Origin: Ianthella basta | Lineage: Eukaryota; Porifera; Demospongiae; Verongiida; Ianthellidae | DNA length: 64,000 nucleotides | Assembly: GCA_964019415.1 (NCBI GenBank) | Contig: CAXHTE010000068.1 | Location: 1-64,000 of the forward strand | Direction: 5' to 3' | Part shown: positions 1 through 10,684 of the stretch, one piece after another | Layout of the letters: each line of letters opens with the position of its first letter | Position numbering within the stretch: position 1 is the first letter of the stretch | Translations under genes and position numbers: made by a program | The notes under the pieces: generated by a model | What the model was told of the DNA's origin: nothing | Databases searched by the model: none | Seen by the model: the letters and a program-made list of their open reading frames with translations, nothing else

Positions 1-124
1 CCCTCCTCCTGGCGCGCATGGAAGGATAGGGTCTGGGAACGAGACTATAAGTGACATCCACAATCCATTAACATGTGCAGTGGCAACTATATATGTGGGA
101 TTACTATATACTGTACTAAGGCAA
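1..124. other. No recognisable feature
   Basis: No open reading frame, repeat match or structured element is visible here. It may be more of the decayed PLE that begins to be readable near 125. Confidence 0.4.
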
Positions 125-194
125 ACATCCATTATTGAAGGTGAATGATGACCATCAATTCAATTCACTAAGGAGATTGAAGAGAACGATAGCC
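125..194 (+). pseudogene. Penelope-like element RT, left piece, interrupted by the gypsy insertion
   Basis: The plus-strand reading just before the LTR (IQFTKEIEEND) resembles the Penelope RT stretch that precedes the 'lpFLDtli' and 'vYRKPTHTD' motifs. The reading resumes directly after the 3' LTR at 4800, so the gypsy element landed inside this PLE. Two stop codons lie upstream in the same frame, so the copy was already dead or is dead now. The identification rests on short motifs and on continuity across the insertion. Confidence 0.55.
191..194. repeat. Target-site duplication, left (AGCC)
   Basis: AGCC at 191-194 is repeated at 4800-4803, immediately outside the TG...CA ends of the two LTRs. 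A 4-6 bp duplication is normal for Ty3/gypsy integrases. Confidence 0.75.
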
Positions 195-486
195 TGTAGC
201 GTACTGTGACATGCATGTGACCTTACCTTAGCTTACCTGTCTGTAGTCCTCATGACCACCCTGTTTACAAGTGTTTTGTTGTAATAGGTCACGATCTCTT
301 GTGTAATTGTCACCTTTTTATCTCAGTTTCCTGTATCACCCTTTTGGTATATAATGTGCTGTTTGTAGTGGCTCAGAGAGCCATCTTGTTATTGATTCAG
401 TGTCTAACCTAAGTTGTGCTCCGTAGTAGCCGGGTAGAAGTGTTTCCTCCTTGGTTTTGCATGCCAGTACGCACTCCTCGGCTACA
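195..486 (+). repeat. 5' LTR
   Basis: 292 bp, starting TGTAGC and ending GCTACA, matching 4508-4799 base for base as far as I can compare. A TATA-like GGTATATAATG at about 346-356 is a candidate promoter for the element's RNA. Confidence 0.93.
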
Positions 487-504
487 TTGGTGACCCTGAC
501 GTGA
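487..504 (+). other. Candidate primer-binding site
   Basis: TGGTGACCCTGACGTGA begins one base after the LTR; TGG is the complement of a tRNA CCA end. I could not assign the tRNA. Position is the main evidence. Confidence 0.45.
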
Positions 505-529
505 TTTTTCACAGCCGCACCCCTTCGCG

Positions 530-1360
530 ATGTCGGAAGACGCTCCAGAACACTCCCCACCCGTCTCACCGCCTGCCACGGTGTCAGCCGTAGCTCTCAA
601 GATACCGCCGTTCTGGCCGGCTGACCCGCGCCTTTGGTTCGCCCAGGTTGAGGCTCAATTCACTACCAGGTCCATCACTAGCCAAAAGACTCGGTTCGAC
701 CACGTTATCGCCTCGCTTTCACCCGAATTTGCCACGGAGGTACGCGACCTTATCCTCAACCCACCGGAAGCTACACCCTACGATACCCTAAAGGCCCAGC
801 TCATACAACGCACTGCCGCTTCGGCCCAACGACGCCTGCAACTCCTGTTCCATTCTGAACAGCTTGGAGACCGCAAACCAACCCAATTGCTCCGCAGAAT
901 GCAGCAACTGATGGGAGATTCTGCTCCGGCTAACCCATCCGACAATTCTTTGCTCAGGGAACTCTTCCTGCAACGCCTCCCTAGCAATGTACGGATGGTA
1001 CTAGCTCCGACAGGGGAAAACTTATCCATCGACAACCTAGCAGCTATGGCCGACAAGATTATGGAAGTGGCAGTGCCCACTGTGTCTTCAGTCGCCACCC
1101 CTCCACCCCCTCCCAACCCCGAGGTCGCCCAACTTAGGGAGGAGGTAGCGGAATTACGCCGGCTCATCAACTCCCTCCAGGTGTCCCAGCCACCCACTGC
1201 CCAACGTTCCAGATCTCGTTCCCGATCTCGGCACAACAGTCCCTCTCGGGACAATTCTCCAGCAGCTGGTTTGTGCTGGTACCACCAACGCTTTGGTGAA
1301 AGGGCCACTAAGTGTACTTCCCCCTGTTCGTGGACGGGAAACACCCAGGCCAAGTGCTAA
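530..1360 (+). CDS. gag: Gag polyprotein of the gypsy element
   Basis: 276 codons starting at ATG 530, the first good start after the LTR. Gag forms the retrotransposon particle and packages its RNA. The first 40 residues are Pro/Ser-rich. The segment [20 protein letters not shown] (about 25-44) is the typical metazoan gypsy Gag core start, and the capsid-like helical part runs to about residue 180. A Pro-rich, then acidic/Leu-rich stretch and an Arg/Ser-rich tract (about 222-245) follow. The end carries CWYHQRFG...CTSPC, the Cys/His knuckle-like motif of Mag-type Gags. The pol frame overlaps the last 49 bases in the -1 frame, so Pol is probably made by -1 frameshifting or a similar recoding event. 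No interruption is seen. Confidence 0.9.
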   Translation: MSEDAPEHSPPVSPPATVSAVALKIPPFWPADPRLWFAQVEAQFTTRSITSQKTRFDHVIASLSPEFATEVRDLILNPPEATPYDTLKAQLIQRTAASAQRRLQLLFHSEQLGDRKPTQLLRRMQQLMGDSAPANPSDNSLLRELFLQRLPSNVRMVLAPTGENLSIDNLAAMADKIMEVAVPTVSSVATPPPPPNPEVAQLREEVAELRRLINSLQVSQPPTAQRSRSRSRSRHNSPSRDNSPAAGLCWYHQRFGERATKCTSPCSWTGNTQAKC

Positions 1361-4266
1361 TGGCGACAAGCACCTCTGGCCAAACACCAAGTCGCCTATT
1401 TTTTGTCTCCGATCGCACTACAGGCCTAAAGTTCCTAGTTGATACGGGTGCAGAGGTGAGTGTTTTACCCCCCTCCCGTCGTGTTTGCACCCCTTCAACT
1501 CCCGGACCTGCTCTACAAGCAGCCAACCAGTCCCCCATTGCGACTTTCGGCACGCGGACCCTTGTCTTGAACCTAGGACTCAGACGCCCTTTCAACTGGA
1601 CATTTATCGTCGCTGAGGTGCGTCATCCCATCCTAGGTGCAGATTTTTTGGGGCACTTCAACCTCATGGTGGATATCACAGGTAGCCGTTTGGTCGACAA
1701 CCTCACTCAACTGAGAATCAACGGCATTACTACCCACACCACCTCTCCTAGCCCCTCTGTTCCGCGCCCACCCTCTAGCAACCCCTTCTCAGCCCTACTC
1801 AACGAGTTTCCCACACTCGTCCATCCACCTCCCCCGGATCAACCAGTCAAGCACCAGGTGACTCACCACATCACCACCGAAGGACCTCCAGTAGCTGCAC
1901 GTCCTCGCAGGTTGCCTCCAGAACGTCTTAAGGTAGCCCGTTCTGAGTTTGACCAGTTGCTCGCCTCAGGCATCATTCGACCCTCTGCTAGCAGCTGGGC
2001 TTCACCCCTTCATATGGTGCCCAAGAAGACACCGGGACAGTGGCGCCCCTGTGGCGACTACCGGGCACTCAACCACACCACGGTCCCTGACCATTACCCT
2101 GTGCCACACATTCAGGATTTTTCATCCTCCCTACGTGGCTCCATGATCTTCAGCAAGATTGACCTGGTGAAAGCGTACTACCACATCCCTGTGGAACCCT
2201 CAGACATCCCAAAAACTGCGGTTGTTACCCCCTTTGGTTTGTTTGAGTTTGTTCGCATGCCTTTTGGGCTGCGCAACGCAGCCCAAACCTTCCAGCGTTT
2301 CATGGACCAGGTCCTCCATGGGTTGCCGTTCAGCTATGCCTACTTGGATGACATCCTAATTGCCAGCAAAGATGCAGAGGAACACCATTCACATCTACGA
2401 CAAGTGTTCACCCGGCTACAGGATCACGGCATTCAAATCAACCCTGCCAAATGCGTCCTCGGTGAACCTACCTTGGAATTCCTCGGCCATCTGGTTGACA
2501 AAGATGGTATTCATCCACTGAAGGACAAGGTCCAGGCTGTTCGTGGCTACCCACAGCCCACAACTCAACGTGAGTTAAGGCGGTTTTTGGGTCTTATCAA
2601 TTTCTATCACAGGTTCATCCCAGGGTGTGCTCGCATTCTTCACCCACTGCACGCCCTATTGTCTGACAAGGCACCCAAGAACGCCACCCTGGAGTGGACC
2701 CGTTCAGCCACAGAAGCCTTCAACGCCATTAAAGAGGCTTTGTCCAATGCATCAATGCTGTGCCACCCTCAATCAGATGCACCAACCTGCATTATTACAG
2801 ACGCCTCTGATGTGGCTGTCGGAGCAGTCTTACAGCAGTGCATTGACTCCATCTGGAGTCCCATCGCCTATTTCTCCAGAAAGCTGCGCCCAGCAGAGAC
2901 CAGGTATAGTACATTCGACCGTGAGTTACTTGCCATCTACCTTGCAATCAAACATTTCCGACACTTTGTTGAAGGTAGACCTTTCCACATCATCACGGAT
3001 CACAAACCCCTGATCTTTGCTTTCTCCACCAAGCCCAGGCACCAATCCCCAAGGCAGATCCGCCACCTTGACTTCATTGGACAATTCACCTCTGACATCC
3101 GCTACATAAAGGGGTCAGCCAACTTGGCTGCAGATGCCCTCTCACGCATTGAGGTTGATGCGGTCCACACACTGCCTATCCCTGGCATCGACTTCAAGGC
3201 CATGGCCGAGGCCCAGCGTCAAGGTATCCCACACCATGACTCCTTACAGCTCCAGGAGTTGCCTGCCCCCACCACAGACGCCACCCTGCAATGTGACGTG
3301 TCCACGGGAACACCTCGACCCTATGTACCACAGCAGTTCCGGCGAAGCGTGTTTGACAGCCTCCACAACCTCTCTCATCCTGGCATCAGGGCAACACAAC
3401 GCCTCATTGCCAGTCGTTTTGTGTGGCCTGGCATGAATGCTGATGTACGACAATGGGCACGCTCATGTCTACAATGTCAGCGATCCAAGATCCATCGACA
3501 TACAACCACTCCAGTGTCCACTTTCAAAACCCCTGACAGCCGTTTTGACCATGTACACATTGATTTGGTTGGACCACTGCCACCACAAAGAGGCTACACG
3601 TACCTGCTCACTTGTGTCGACAGGTTCACTCGCTGGGCAGAAGCACTGCCCCTCCCAAATATCACCGCTGACACCGTAGCCCACACTTTTCTACTAGGAT
3701 GGGTAGCCCGTTTTGGGGTGCCATCAACTATCACTACGGACCGTGGAAGCCAGTTTGAATCCGACCTCTTCCGTCAACTCACTCGGTGGCTGGGTTCCCA
3801 CAGGATCCGCACCACTGCCTACCACCCCTCGGCTAACGGCCTAGTTGAACGCTTCCATCGACAGCTCAAAGCAGCCCTGATGGCCCATTCACCCACTTTC
3901 AACTGGCTGGATGCTCTCCCAGTAGTCCTTCTCGGGATACACACTGCCTTCAAGGAAGACATCACCTGTACCAGCGCAGACCTTGTTTATGGTACAACAC
4001 TTCGTCTCCCAGGGTCCTTCTTCTCTCCATCTGTGGATACTACCACCATGGACCCTACTTCCTATGTATCCCGCCTCAAAGCCATCATGAGCAAGCTACG
4101 GCCCATGCCATCGCAGCCACACTCACACAGATCAAGCTTCATCAGCCCAGAGCTTCAGTCACCTCCCATGTCTTTGTACGGCGGGATGCTGTTCGCAAGG
4201 CACTACAGCCACCTTACGATGGCCCATTCCCTGTACTGGAACGAAGTGCCAAATTCTTCACCTTAG
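1312..4266 (+). CDS. pol: Pol polyprotein (protease, RT, RNase H, integrase), C-terminus frameshifted
   Basis: Read in the -1 frame relative to gag; the formal start lies inside gag. Visible domains in order: aspartic protease [13 protein letters not shown] (about residue 42); reverse transcriptase with [29 protein letters not shown] and the catalytic YLDDILIAS (about 344-352); RNase H with [28 protein letters not shown] and TDHKPL; integrase with the HHCC zinc region (H-NLSH-P to CLQC) and a D,D-35-E type core ([31 protein letters not shown]). These copy the RNA into DNA and insert it. The frame stops at 4266, but family-like tail sequence continues in frame 3 from about 4161 to a TAA at 4455-4457. 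A single-base indel near 4155-4165 therefore truncates the integrase C-terminal tail. The core catalytic residues are all present. Confidence 0.92.
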   Translation: MYFPLFVDGKHPGQVLMATSTSGQTPSRLFFVSDRTTGLKFLVDTGAEVSVLPPSRRVCTPSTPGPALQAANQSPIATFGTRTLVLNLGLRRPFNWTFIVAEVRHPILGADFLGHFNLMVDITGSRLVDNLTQLRINGITTHTTSPSPSVPRPPSSNPFSALLNEFPTLVHPPPPDQPVKHQVTHHITTEGPPVAARPRRLPPERLKVARSEFDQLLASGIIRPSASSWASPLHMVPKKTPGQWRPCGDYRALNHTTVPDHYPVPHIQDFSSSLRGSMIFSKIDLVKAYYHIPVEPSDIPKTAVVTPFGLFEFVRMPFGLRNAAQTFQRFMDQVLHGLPFSYAYLDDILIASKDAEEHHSHLRQVFTRLQDHGIQINPAKCVLGEPTLEFLGHLVDKDGIHPLKDKVQAVRGYPQPTTQRELRRFLGLINFYHRFIPGCARILHPLHALLSDKAPKNATLEWTRSATEAFNAIKEALSNASMLCHPQSDAPTCIITDASDVAVGAVLQQCIDSIWSPIAYFSRKLRPAETRYSTFDRELLAIYLAIKHFRHFVEGRPFHIITDHKPLIFAFSTKPRHQSPRQIRHLDFIGQFTSDIRYIKGSANLAADALSRIEVDAVHTLPIPGIDFKAMAEAQRQGIPHHDSLQLQELPAPTTDATLQCDVSTGTPRPYVPQQFRRSVFDSLHNLSHPGIRATQRLIASRFVWPGMNADVRQWARSCLQCQRSKIHRHTTTPVSTFKTPDSRFDHVHIDLVGPLPPQRGYTYLLTCVDRFTRWAEALPLPNITADTVAHTFLLGWVARFGVPSTITTDRGSQFESDLFRQLTRWLGSHRIRTTAYHPSANGLVERFHRQLKAALMAHSPTFNWLDALPVVLLGIHTAFKEDITCTSADLVYGTTLRLPGSFFSPSVDTTTMDPTSYVSRLKAIMSKLRPMPSQPHSHRSSFISPELQSPPMSLYGGMLFARHYSHLTMAHSLYWNEVPNSSP

Positions 4267-4457
4267 ACATCAAGGGACAGACACAGACTGTTTCACTGGA
4301 CCGGCTCAAACCAGCCCACATTGACAACACCTTCCCTTGCACACCAGCACAAACAGCACCTGTTCAACCCGATTCGGTAGCTACTGAACCAGCACAGCAA
4401 GTTCGCACTACAAGGTCTGGACGACGAGTCCACTGGCCAGACCGCTTGACATATTAA
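4155..4457 (+). pseudogene. Frameshifted tail of gypsy Pol
   Basis: The family's usual C-terminal tail is open in frame 3 here, ending TAA 4455-4457, whereas the pol frame arriving from upstream is frame 1. The shift is consistent with loss of one base near 4157-4161. Confidence 0.7.
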
Positions 4458-4493
4458 AGACATTCTCTGTTTTACCGCTCCCTAGTCGTTCAC

Positions 4494-4507
4494 TGGGGGG
4501 GAGCACC
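4494..4507 (+). other. Polypurine tract of the gypsy element
   Basis: TGGGGGGGAGCACC directly precedes the 3' LTR. A purine run at this position primes plus-strand DNA synthesis in LTR elements. Confidence 0.7.
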
Positions 4508-4799
4508 TGTAGCGTACTGTGACATGCATGTGACCTTACCTTAGCTTACCTGTCTGTAGTCCTCATGACCACCCTGTTTACAAGTGTTTTGTTGTAATAG
4601 GTCACGATCTCTTGTGTAATTGTCACCTTTTTATCTCAGTTTCCTGTATCACCCTTTTGGTATATAATGTGCTGTTTGTAGTGGCTCAGAGAGCCATCTT
4701 GTTATTGATTCAGTGTCTAACCTAAGTTGTGCTCCGTAGTAGCCGGGTAGAAGTGTTTCCTCCTTGGTTTTGCATGCCAGTACGCACTCCTCGGCTACA
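4508..4799 (+). repeat. 3' LTR
   Basis: 292 bp, TGTAGC...GCTACA, apparently identical to the 5' LTR at 195-486. Confidence 0.93.
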
Positions 4800-4803
4800 A
4801 GCC
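4800..4803. repeat. Target-site duplication, right (AGCC)
   Basis: Matches AGCC at 191-194. Confidence 0.75.
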
Positions 4804-5303
4804 TACCATTCCTAAACACACTGATCAAGCGGGGAGATAAAGGGATGATTGATTTCAGTGTGTATAGGAAGCCCACACATACGGATAGCTACTTGCAGTA
4901 ATCCTCCCACCACCCCTGCCATGTGAAAGGAGGCATGGTTTCTGGCCTCATCCACAGGGCCAGGGCCATCACATAAGGAGAAAGCAAGGAGGAGGAAGGA
5001 TGCCTTACTCAAGTGCTGCAGGAGTATGGATACCTGTATGAAGTGGTCAGGGCTGCATCATAACCAAGACTACAAAGCATACAGGAGGAGGGGCCGCTCC
5101 ACACCTTCCACATCCCCTATGTGGCAGGCCTCAGCGAGGACCTCAGGAGAGTCCGCAGGAAGCACAGAATCAGAACTGTCTTCAGGACTCCTTTCACTGT
5201 CAGGTGGGAATTGAGCAGAGTCAAATACAGACCCTGCACTGAAGACATCTGGAGTGGTCTCTATGAGATCCCCTGCAGTGGTGGGCAGAGTACACAATTT
5301 TGA
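4800..5303 (+). pseudogene. Penelope-like element RT C-terminus and linker, decayed
   Basis: Right-hand part of the PLE split by the gypsy insertion. Plus-strand readings give MIDFSVYRKPTHTDSYL and then, in other frames, CHVKGGMVSGLIHRA, AGLSEDLRRVRRKHRIRTVF and YEIPCSG. These are the thumb and the RT to GIY-YIG linker motifs of Penelope RTs. Frame changes and stops (for example after SYLQ) show it is non-functional. The GIY-YIG endonuclease that should follow YEIPCSG is lost at about 5303. Confidence 0.8.
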
Positions 5304-6700
5304 CATAGTCTTCCATTTCCATTTTCAATCGATCGTTCCCTCTGGTAGCTGAAAAGATAATGTGTCACAGCTAGAGTTGACATTCACAGCAGCTTGTGAT
5401 CAATAAAACTGATACGATTTACACGTCTAAACCATTTCCACATTGCTGCTATCTTACACATACATGGATATTTGTAAAACAATTATAATGACTGCCTGCT
5501 AAATGGCATGCAATTTTGTGGCAGCAGTGTTTTGTAAAAAGCGAGTATTTGTTCCCTTTAAGCAGGAGTATAGATGAACTGATGCATCAGAGGTGTTACA
5601 GTATCTATACTTATAGAGCTAACATATGACACAATTTTTGTAATAGCTAGCTATGTACGTATGCATAATATTATTTAAGGACAACCAGTAGACTATAAGC
5701 AGCATTTAATGATGTGGTAGAGGCTCATGCTGCAGTACGGTATGAACTTGAGTGTTAGCATTGTGATTAGTCTGTATTGTAACTGATGAAGATCTTCGCA
5801 GTCTAAATGACTTGCTATTGTTCTCTGTTGCTATATATGTGAAAGCTCACTAACACAGCATTCAGCCATAGCACATACAACAACAAGTATTTCACAGACA
5901 GCAACCACCACCTCTACCCGTCATTTTAAGAATACCTTGCCAATACTTGAAAGTGGCCAGGAGTTTGACATATGTATTACCCTGTACGGGCACTTTCTCA
6001 CTGGCTACATCATCCCAAGTAATGGAGATGTGTTTGGGAGATTACGAGCACTAATTGTAACCTTCAGCTGTAGCATGTAGCATTCCCTGTTGCTGTGTAT
6101 ACGAAAGCTGCCTTGCACACATGTTCAAACAACATTCAGCCAGAGGTAGGGCGGTACATCATACTAGGTGTCAAAGTGTGGTCAACCAGCTCAGCAGTAC
6201 CCTGAAGAACAGGAATGGCTTATCAGTGTACTCAATGGTGCTATTCCCATCAGCTATTCCTGACACCCCCTGCTAACTGAATTAGATGTGAGGACTGCAC
6301 AGACATGGCTGTTGAATGTCCTTCCATTGCACAAATGGTTAACTTAGCAATCCTGCTGTCCTGTTATAGACTCGCTACCAGCGTCTGTAGAGTCACTGCT
6401 ACAGCAGTGCCAGATGACTGATCAAGCTTGGTTGTTTTCAAGCTACATACGTAATTAATCCTAAGTCAGCTCTTCAGCCAATGCTGACATACCTGTTGAA
6501 CTGACTAATATATGTATATCGTGTAGGTATAAAGCCAAGGCTGCTGCAGGGAGATGCGGCTCCCAATTCTATTATCAATATAGAAGCAAACAACTTAGTG
6601 AGTTGCTGTTCTGCAGTGGACATTGAGTATTCTTTGCTTGCTCTTGAAGACTCACTTCCACAGCAGCCCCTGAAGTCTGCTATTTCTCTCTGCCTCTGAT
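5304..6700. other. Intergenic, nothing recognised
   Basis: AT-rich, no open frame above about 60 codons and no clear repeat structure. Two weakly similar segments near 5815-5890 and 6080-6145 (both with 'gctgt...gaaagct...aacattcagcca') hint at an old duplicated repeat. Confidence 0.4.
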
Positions 6701-6727
6701 AACACAGCGAAAACTCCTGTAGACTTA

Positions 6728-8805
6728 CTACTGCCTCCAGTCTGAGGGCAGGTCTCTGATGAGGGCTCCACTACGGTGACTGAATTGGTGACTCCAACTT
6801 GAGTCCCCCCCATCTACTTTCAAGGAGTATGCATTAGGGTTTGACAGGATAACTTGTGCTAGTCCTTCCTCGTCCATCTGGAAAGATGTTGGCTCAAGTT
6901 GTACAGAGAAATCCTCTTTGTAATTATCCGATTTCTCTACCAGCTGGTGGTGCCCTTTACTGTGCACCGTACCTGTGCACAGACACTCTGATGGGGTAAG
7001 TAGAAGGTAGACTTCACCAGGTTTACTTTCACCTGTGGCACCGCGGCTGAATCCTGGATGGGAGAACTCCTAGATGCAGGCTTGTCAGTGTCTATGACAG
7101 GGCGTACCTCAGGGTGACAATGGATAATACCTAGCTGCCTGCAGATTCTCTTGGATAACAACAGATCATCAGGGGAATCTATGTTTACGTAGACTGGTGT
7201 GTTCAGAACACGGCCATCGAACTCAACATCAAGGTCAAGGCAACCATGGAGAGCAAATGTCTTCAGGTCATACATCCAAGGCATTTTGTTGGCACTCTTT
7301 AGTTCCCGTTTCTGCAATTTGGTTGCATGCCACAGCTACTTGCTTAAATGCCTCTCCACCCATAATGGTTATACCCGCACCAATATCCACCATGCCTGTC
7401 ACAGGTACTCCATGCAACATTGTAACACACTTCGGGTCACTACCACCATCCTGGATAGTGACATTGTTGACAGCCCCCTCGTCTGAATCAGACGAGCACA
7501 GAAATGAGAGGGGGTCATTGTCAACATCCGTGATTGAATTTGGGGTCTACCTCCTGGAGCTTCAATATGCCTTGTCTCTGCCTTCCCTGTGGCTGCATTG
7601 TTCCTTGGAGGTGGGTGTCCGGTGCTCTCACTCTTTTGGGACTAGCAATCCCTTGCAATGTGTCCTGATTTTCTGCAGTTGTGGCAAGTGATGTTGCTTC
7701 GTAGTGACCTGGGTGTCCGGTCTCATTTCTCCCCAGCTGATGTTGTGGGGGGTTGCTTTGGAGCACTTGTAGCTTTTGGCTGGCGCTGGTAGCCCTGGCG
7801 CTTCCTCGGCTCTGCCAATCGGCATTCCTTCGTTTTGGCAGCTGCAGCCAGTTCCTTGTACCCAAGTGCACCCAAACTGCAGGCCCTCTTTGAAATTCCA
7901 TATAGGCCCTCCTGCAGTTGTCCAAAGTGCATGGTCTCCTTGGTCTTGGCACTCATCCTATCCCAACACACGCTCAAGGAGGTGGATGAAATCTGCCACT
8001 GTCTCATGAATCCTCCAGCTGGGCGGTATGCTGGAAGTCCTGCCCAGCCAAGACCTTACTGCCGGGATTCAGCTTGTCCCTCAGTGCTTGGATGGCACCA
8101 TCATAGCTGCTAATCTGGCCCTCACTCAGCATCTTCCACTCTTGCAGGGCCCTTCCTTTCAAGTGCCCAGCCTGCATCAGTAATTCTTCGCTGGACCAGT
8201 TGTTCCATGTGGCTGCCCTACTCAAACTAGGGAGCCAATCATCGGGGTGAACTTCCCAATCATTCCCAGTAAACATCTCGACCAGAGGGGTCTTTCCCTT
8301 CCTGGGTTTGGACTGAGGGGTCTGCTCAGCTGGCACTTTGTCAGCTACAGAGCCAGGTGAGCTTGCATGGTGACCTCTCTCTGAGCATCTGGCACATGAC
8401 AGCAATCTCCCGGTCCTTGTTCAACAAGGTCACATCAAACTCACTCATGCAATATGCCGCAACTCTTCATTCTATTCTTGCTGGCTTGCAGTTCAGCTGC
8501 CATAGCCTCATTCTTGGCTCAAGCCTCAACTAGTGCCTGTCTCAGCGAGTCTAGTGTATCTCCTCTTCCTCGCTGGCCGACTCACTCACCTCTTGACCAC
8601 CTTGGTTATTGGTGGCCCCCCACACAGGAACATCCCATCTTGGTCCTCTAACATCAGGGTCACACCCAGGCCTGACTTGCTCACCTTTACTTGAACCTTC
8701 ATGGTTTCGCGACCGCACTCCTGGAGTTTGGCGTCTATACGAGTTGGCGCACGTCCACAATGCTACCCGACGTGGGTACCCCCAATTCCAAGCCAGCTGT
8801 TTCAC
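6728..8805 (-). pseudogene. Remnant of a second gypsy-type gag-protease
   Basis: Minus-strand fragments in different frames read in order as one retroelement. About 8805-8450 is an N-terminal coiled-coil-like stretch (AKNEAMAAELQASKNRMKS). About 8405-7700 is a Gag core with WEVHPDDWLPSLSRAATWNN, ALRDKLNPGSKVLAGQDF, then ETMHFGQLQEG and ALGYKELAAAAK. About 7690-7520 is the linker where a zinc knuckle is expected but broken. About 7317-6937 is a retropepsin-like region whose flanks read GCLDLDVEFDGRVLNTPVYV and LLLSKRICRQLGII, followed by 6967-6728. Several frameshifts separate the pieces and no RT follows. It differs clearly from the gypsy element at 195-4799. I found no LTRs. Confidence 0.7.
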
Positions 8806-8809
8806 CGGT

Positions 8810-9439
8810 GAATCGCCTCGAACCTATATAGCGGCATAAGCTCCACTGGCGGCTCCGGCGACTGGGTAGCTGGCCCGGGTCCTCCATTGTCCTCGAGCTC
8901 CTCGCGAAGCACGATCAGCTGCAGCTGGAAATCGCGGGATCGTCAAGAGAGATCTAGAGAGGTATCGACTCACAGGCCCTCGAACAATTCCCGTGATCGG
9001 GACGTTTCCCCCTTGAATGACGACGCGCTCCAATCTCGGTGGGACCTCCACTGTAATTTGGAGCACAGTCAAGGACAAATGGACTCAAATAACTACTCAA
9101 TGAATCAACAACAATGCTGTTCATACACGTGTTCACCCTTCTCAGCACGCCTACTAGTTAAATAATGATGGTTTATACATAAACACACGCTAGAACAGTT
9201 CCTAATGACAACACAACACTTAAGCTCTAGTCCAAATAGTCTATTACAAGTGCATGGTATGTATGCTTGTGCAGGTGTACAGTACACGTTCATGTATACA
9301 TGGCAGCTAATACACTTTGCAGAGATGTCAACATTTCAAACAAATATATGCAAAACAAGTAAGTTGATATATAATAATTACTTCAATATGTTAAAATATG
9401 GAACGTATCAATAATGAGTAATACAAATGTTTAGATCTG
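8810..9439. other. Spacer between gypsy remnant and HSPA12-like gene
   Basis: No gene recognised. This would contain the 3' UTR of the minus-strand gene ending at 9440, but I see no AATAAA on the minus strand close to the stop. Confidence 0.4.
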
Positions 9440-10684
9440 TTACTTGTTATACTGAGATGATGGAAGAAAATCAATTGTTCGCTGGTTGCCGTTTCTACTG
9501 CTGTCATAAGCAGAAACGACGATCTCAGGACCGGAGAATTCCATGCTGACTGTTACACAGCAATCTTCAGCTGATGCTCTAGTTAGCAGGTGATCCATGT
9601 CGAAGTAAACCTCGCCAATCTTGACACAGTCACGGTCTGTGACATATTTTGGTTCCTGTGCATCTGTGGCATATATGGAAATGGTATCGGTTTGGCCAAG
9701 GTCCACAGGGGAGTACTTCTTATGGTATGATTCAGTAGGGTCCAGTTTCTGTCCCTTGGTCACAATCACCGAGAAGATTTCACGGCAGTAGTAATCCTTA
9801 TGCTCCTCTGACCGGATCTTCTTTTTTGGATCATCATCACCTTCCCTAAAACGATGGCGGCATTCAATGCCGTAAGTGGCAGGGCTGGTCCTGTATGCAA
9901 TGGCTTTCAGTGGACCAAATCGCACTGCTCCTTTGATGATAGCAGAGCCTGGGTCATTAGGTATCACTACTGCTAGTTCAGAAAACTCTGCCTCCAGTTA
10001 CTTATGCAGTATCTTGCATTTGGCAAAACCACCGACAACAAACAGGGCATCCACTTCGTGTTTGTCACGCAGTGACTTGATTTGCTCAACTGTGCTGGAG
10101 ATTGTGGGCTCGTACCATTTCAAGCATTGTTCTGATGACACACGGAGGATGTGGGACTTTGGTTTGATGTACGCTTGAGGGCTCTTTTCCTTGTCAATGT
10201 CAAGGCAACTCAAAATCTGTTTTGATTTATTGGGAAAATGAACAAACATGGCTCCTGGTAATTCAATTAGCATTTCATGGTTCCCCTCATACTCCAGTTT
10301 GCTTGCTTCAAAGTTAGCCATTATCGCATTCCATACTGGTGGATTATCTGTCATCTCTGAGAAAACGTTTGGGTAGCCAGTGACATCCAGATTACAAAGG
10401 AAGTCCACAAACTTCCTGTCAATGGCTGCAGCACCATCAGCTGAACCTATGTATACCTCAATCTCGTGCACTAATTCCTTTCCCGGCTCTTCCAGGCCTA
10501 CAATCTCGTGTACCGCTACATCAATTGTACCTCCACCGATATCAATTACAATGTAACGCTTGACATTGGCTGCACTGCCCATAACCAAGTCAGCTTTTTG
10601 AAGACTCCGAACATGCAAGGCGGCTGACTCAGGCTCCAAGGCAATGGCTAGTTGATGTGGAGTGCAGAATGAGTAAATTTTTGC
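9440..10684 (-). CDS. Exon 12: HSPA12-like ATPase second half and C-terminus, with in-frame TAA
   Basis: Acceptor TTCAG before GCAAAA at 10684; open in one frame for 415 codons except for TAA at 9998-10000 (minus strand). Contains [15 protein letters not shown], the phosphate-2 loop [25 protein letters not shown] and the adenosine-side motif [16 protein letters not shown]. After the TAA the same frame continues with [16 protein letters not shown] and about 175 further residues to a TAA at 9440-9442. The paralogue at 44262 has Gln (CAA) at the aligned position, so a single C-to-T change explains the stop. It may be a true null, a polymorphism or an assembly error. Confidence 0.88.

Larger units (their letters stand above)
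195..4799 (+). mobile_element. Ty3/gypsy LTR retrotransposon, nearly intact
   Basis: A complete element of 4605 bp: 5' LTR, candidate primer-binding site, gag, pol in the order protease-RT-RNase H-integrase, purine tract, 3' LTR, and a 4-bp AGCC target duplication. The two 292-bp LTRs look identical by eye, which implies a recent insertion. The gene order and the integrase position after RNase H place it in Ty3/gypsy rather than Ty1/copia. Gag resembles the Mag-like metazoan type ending in a Cys-Cys-His-rich knuckle. A one-base indel near 4155-4165 breaks the C-terminal tail of pol, so this copy may not be autonomous. It lies inside an older PLE. Confidence 0.93.

Noticed and set aside
487..504. 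Assigning a specific primer tRNA
   Set aside because: I could not match the complement to a particular tRNA 3' end without a database.
778..1595. Minus-strand frames opposite gag and pol
   Set aside because: Antisense shadows of the gypsy ORFs with no family resemblance.
5776..5815. TGATGAAGATCTTCGCAG as a ribozyme or PLE end
   Set aside because: No GAAA box and no flanking helix.
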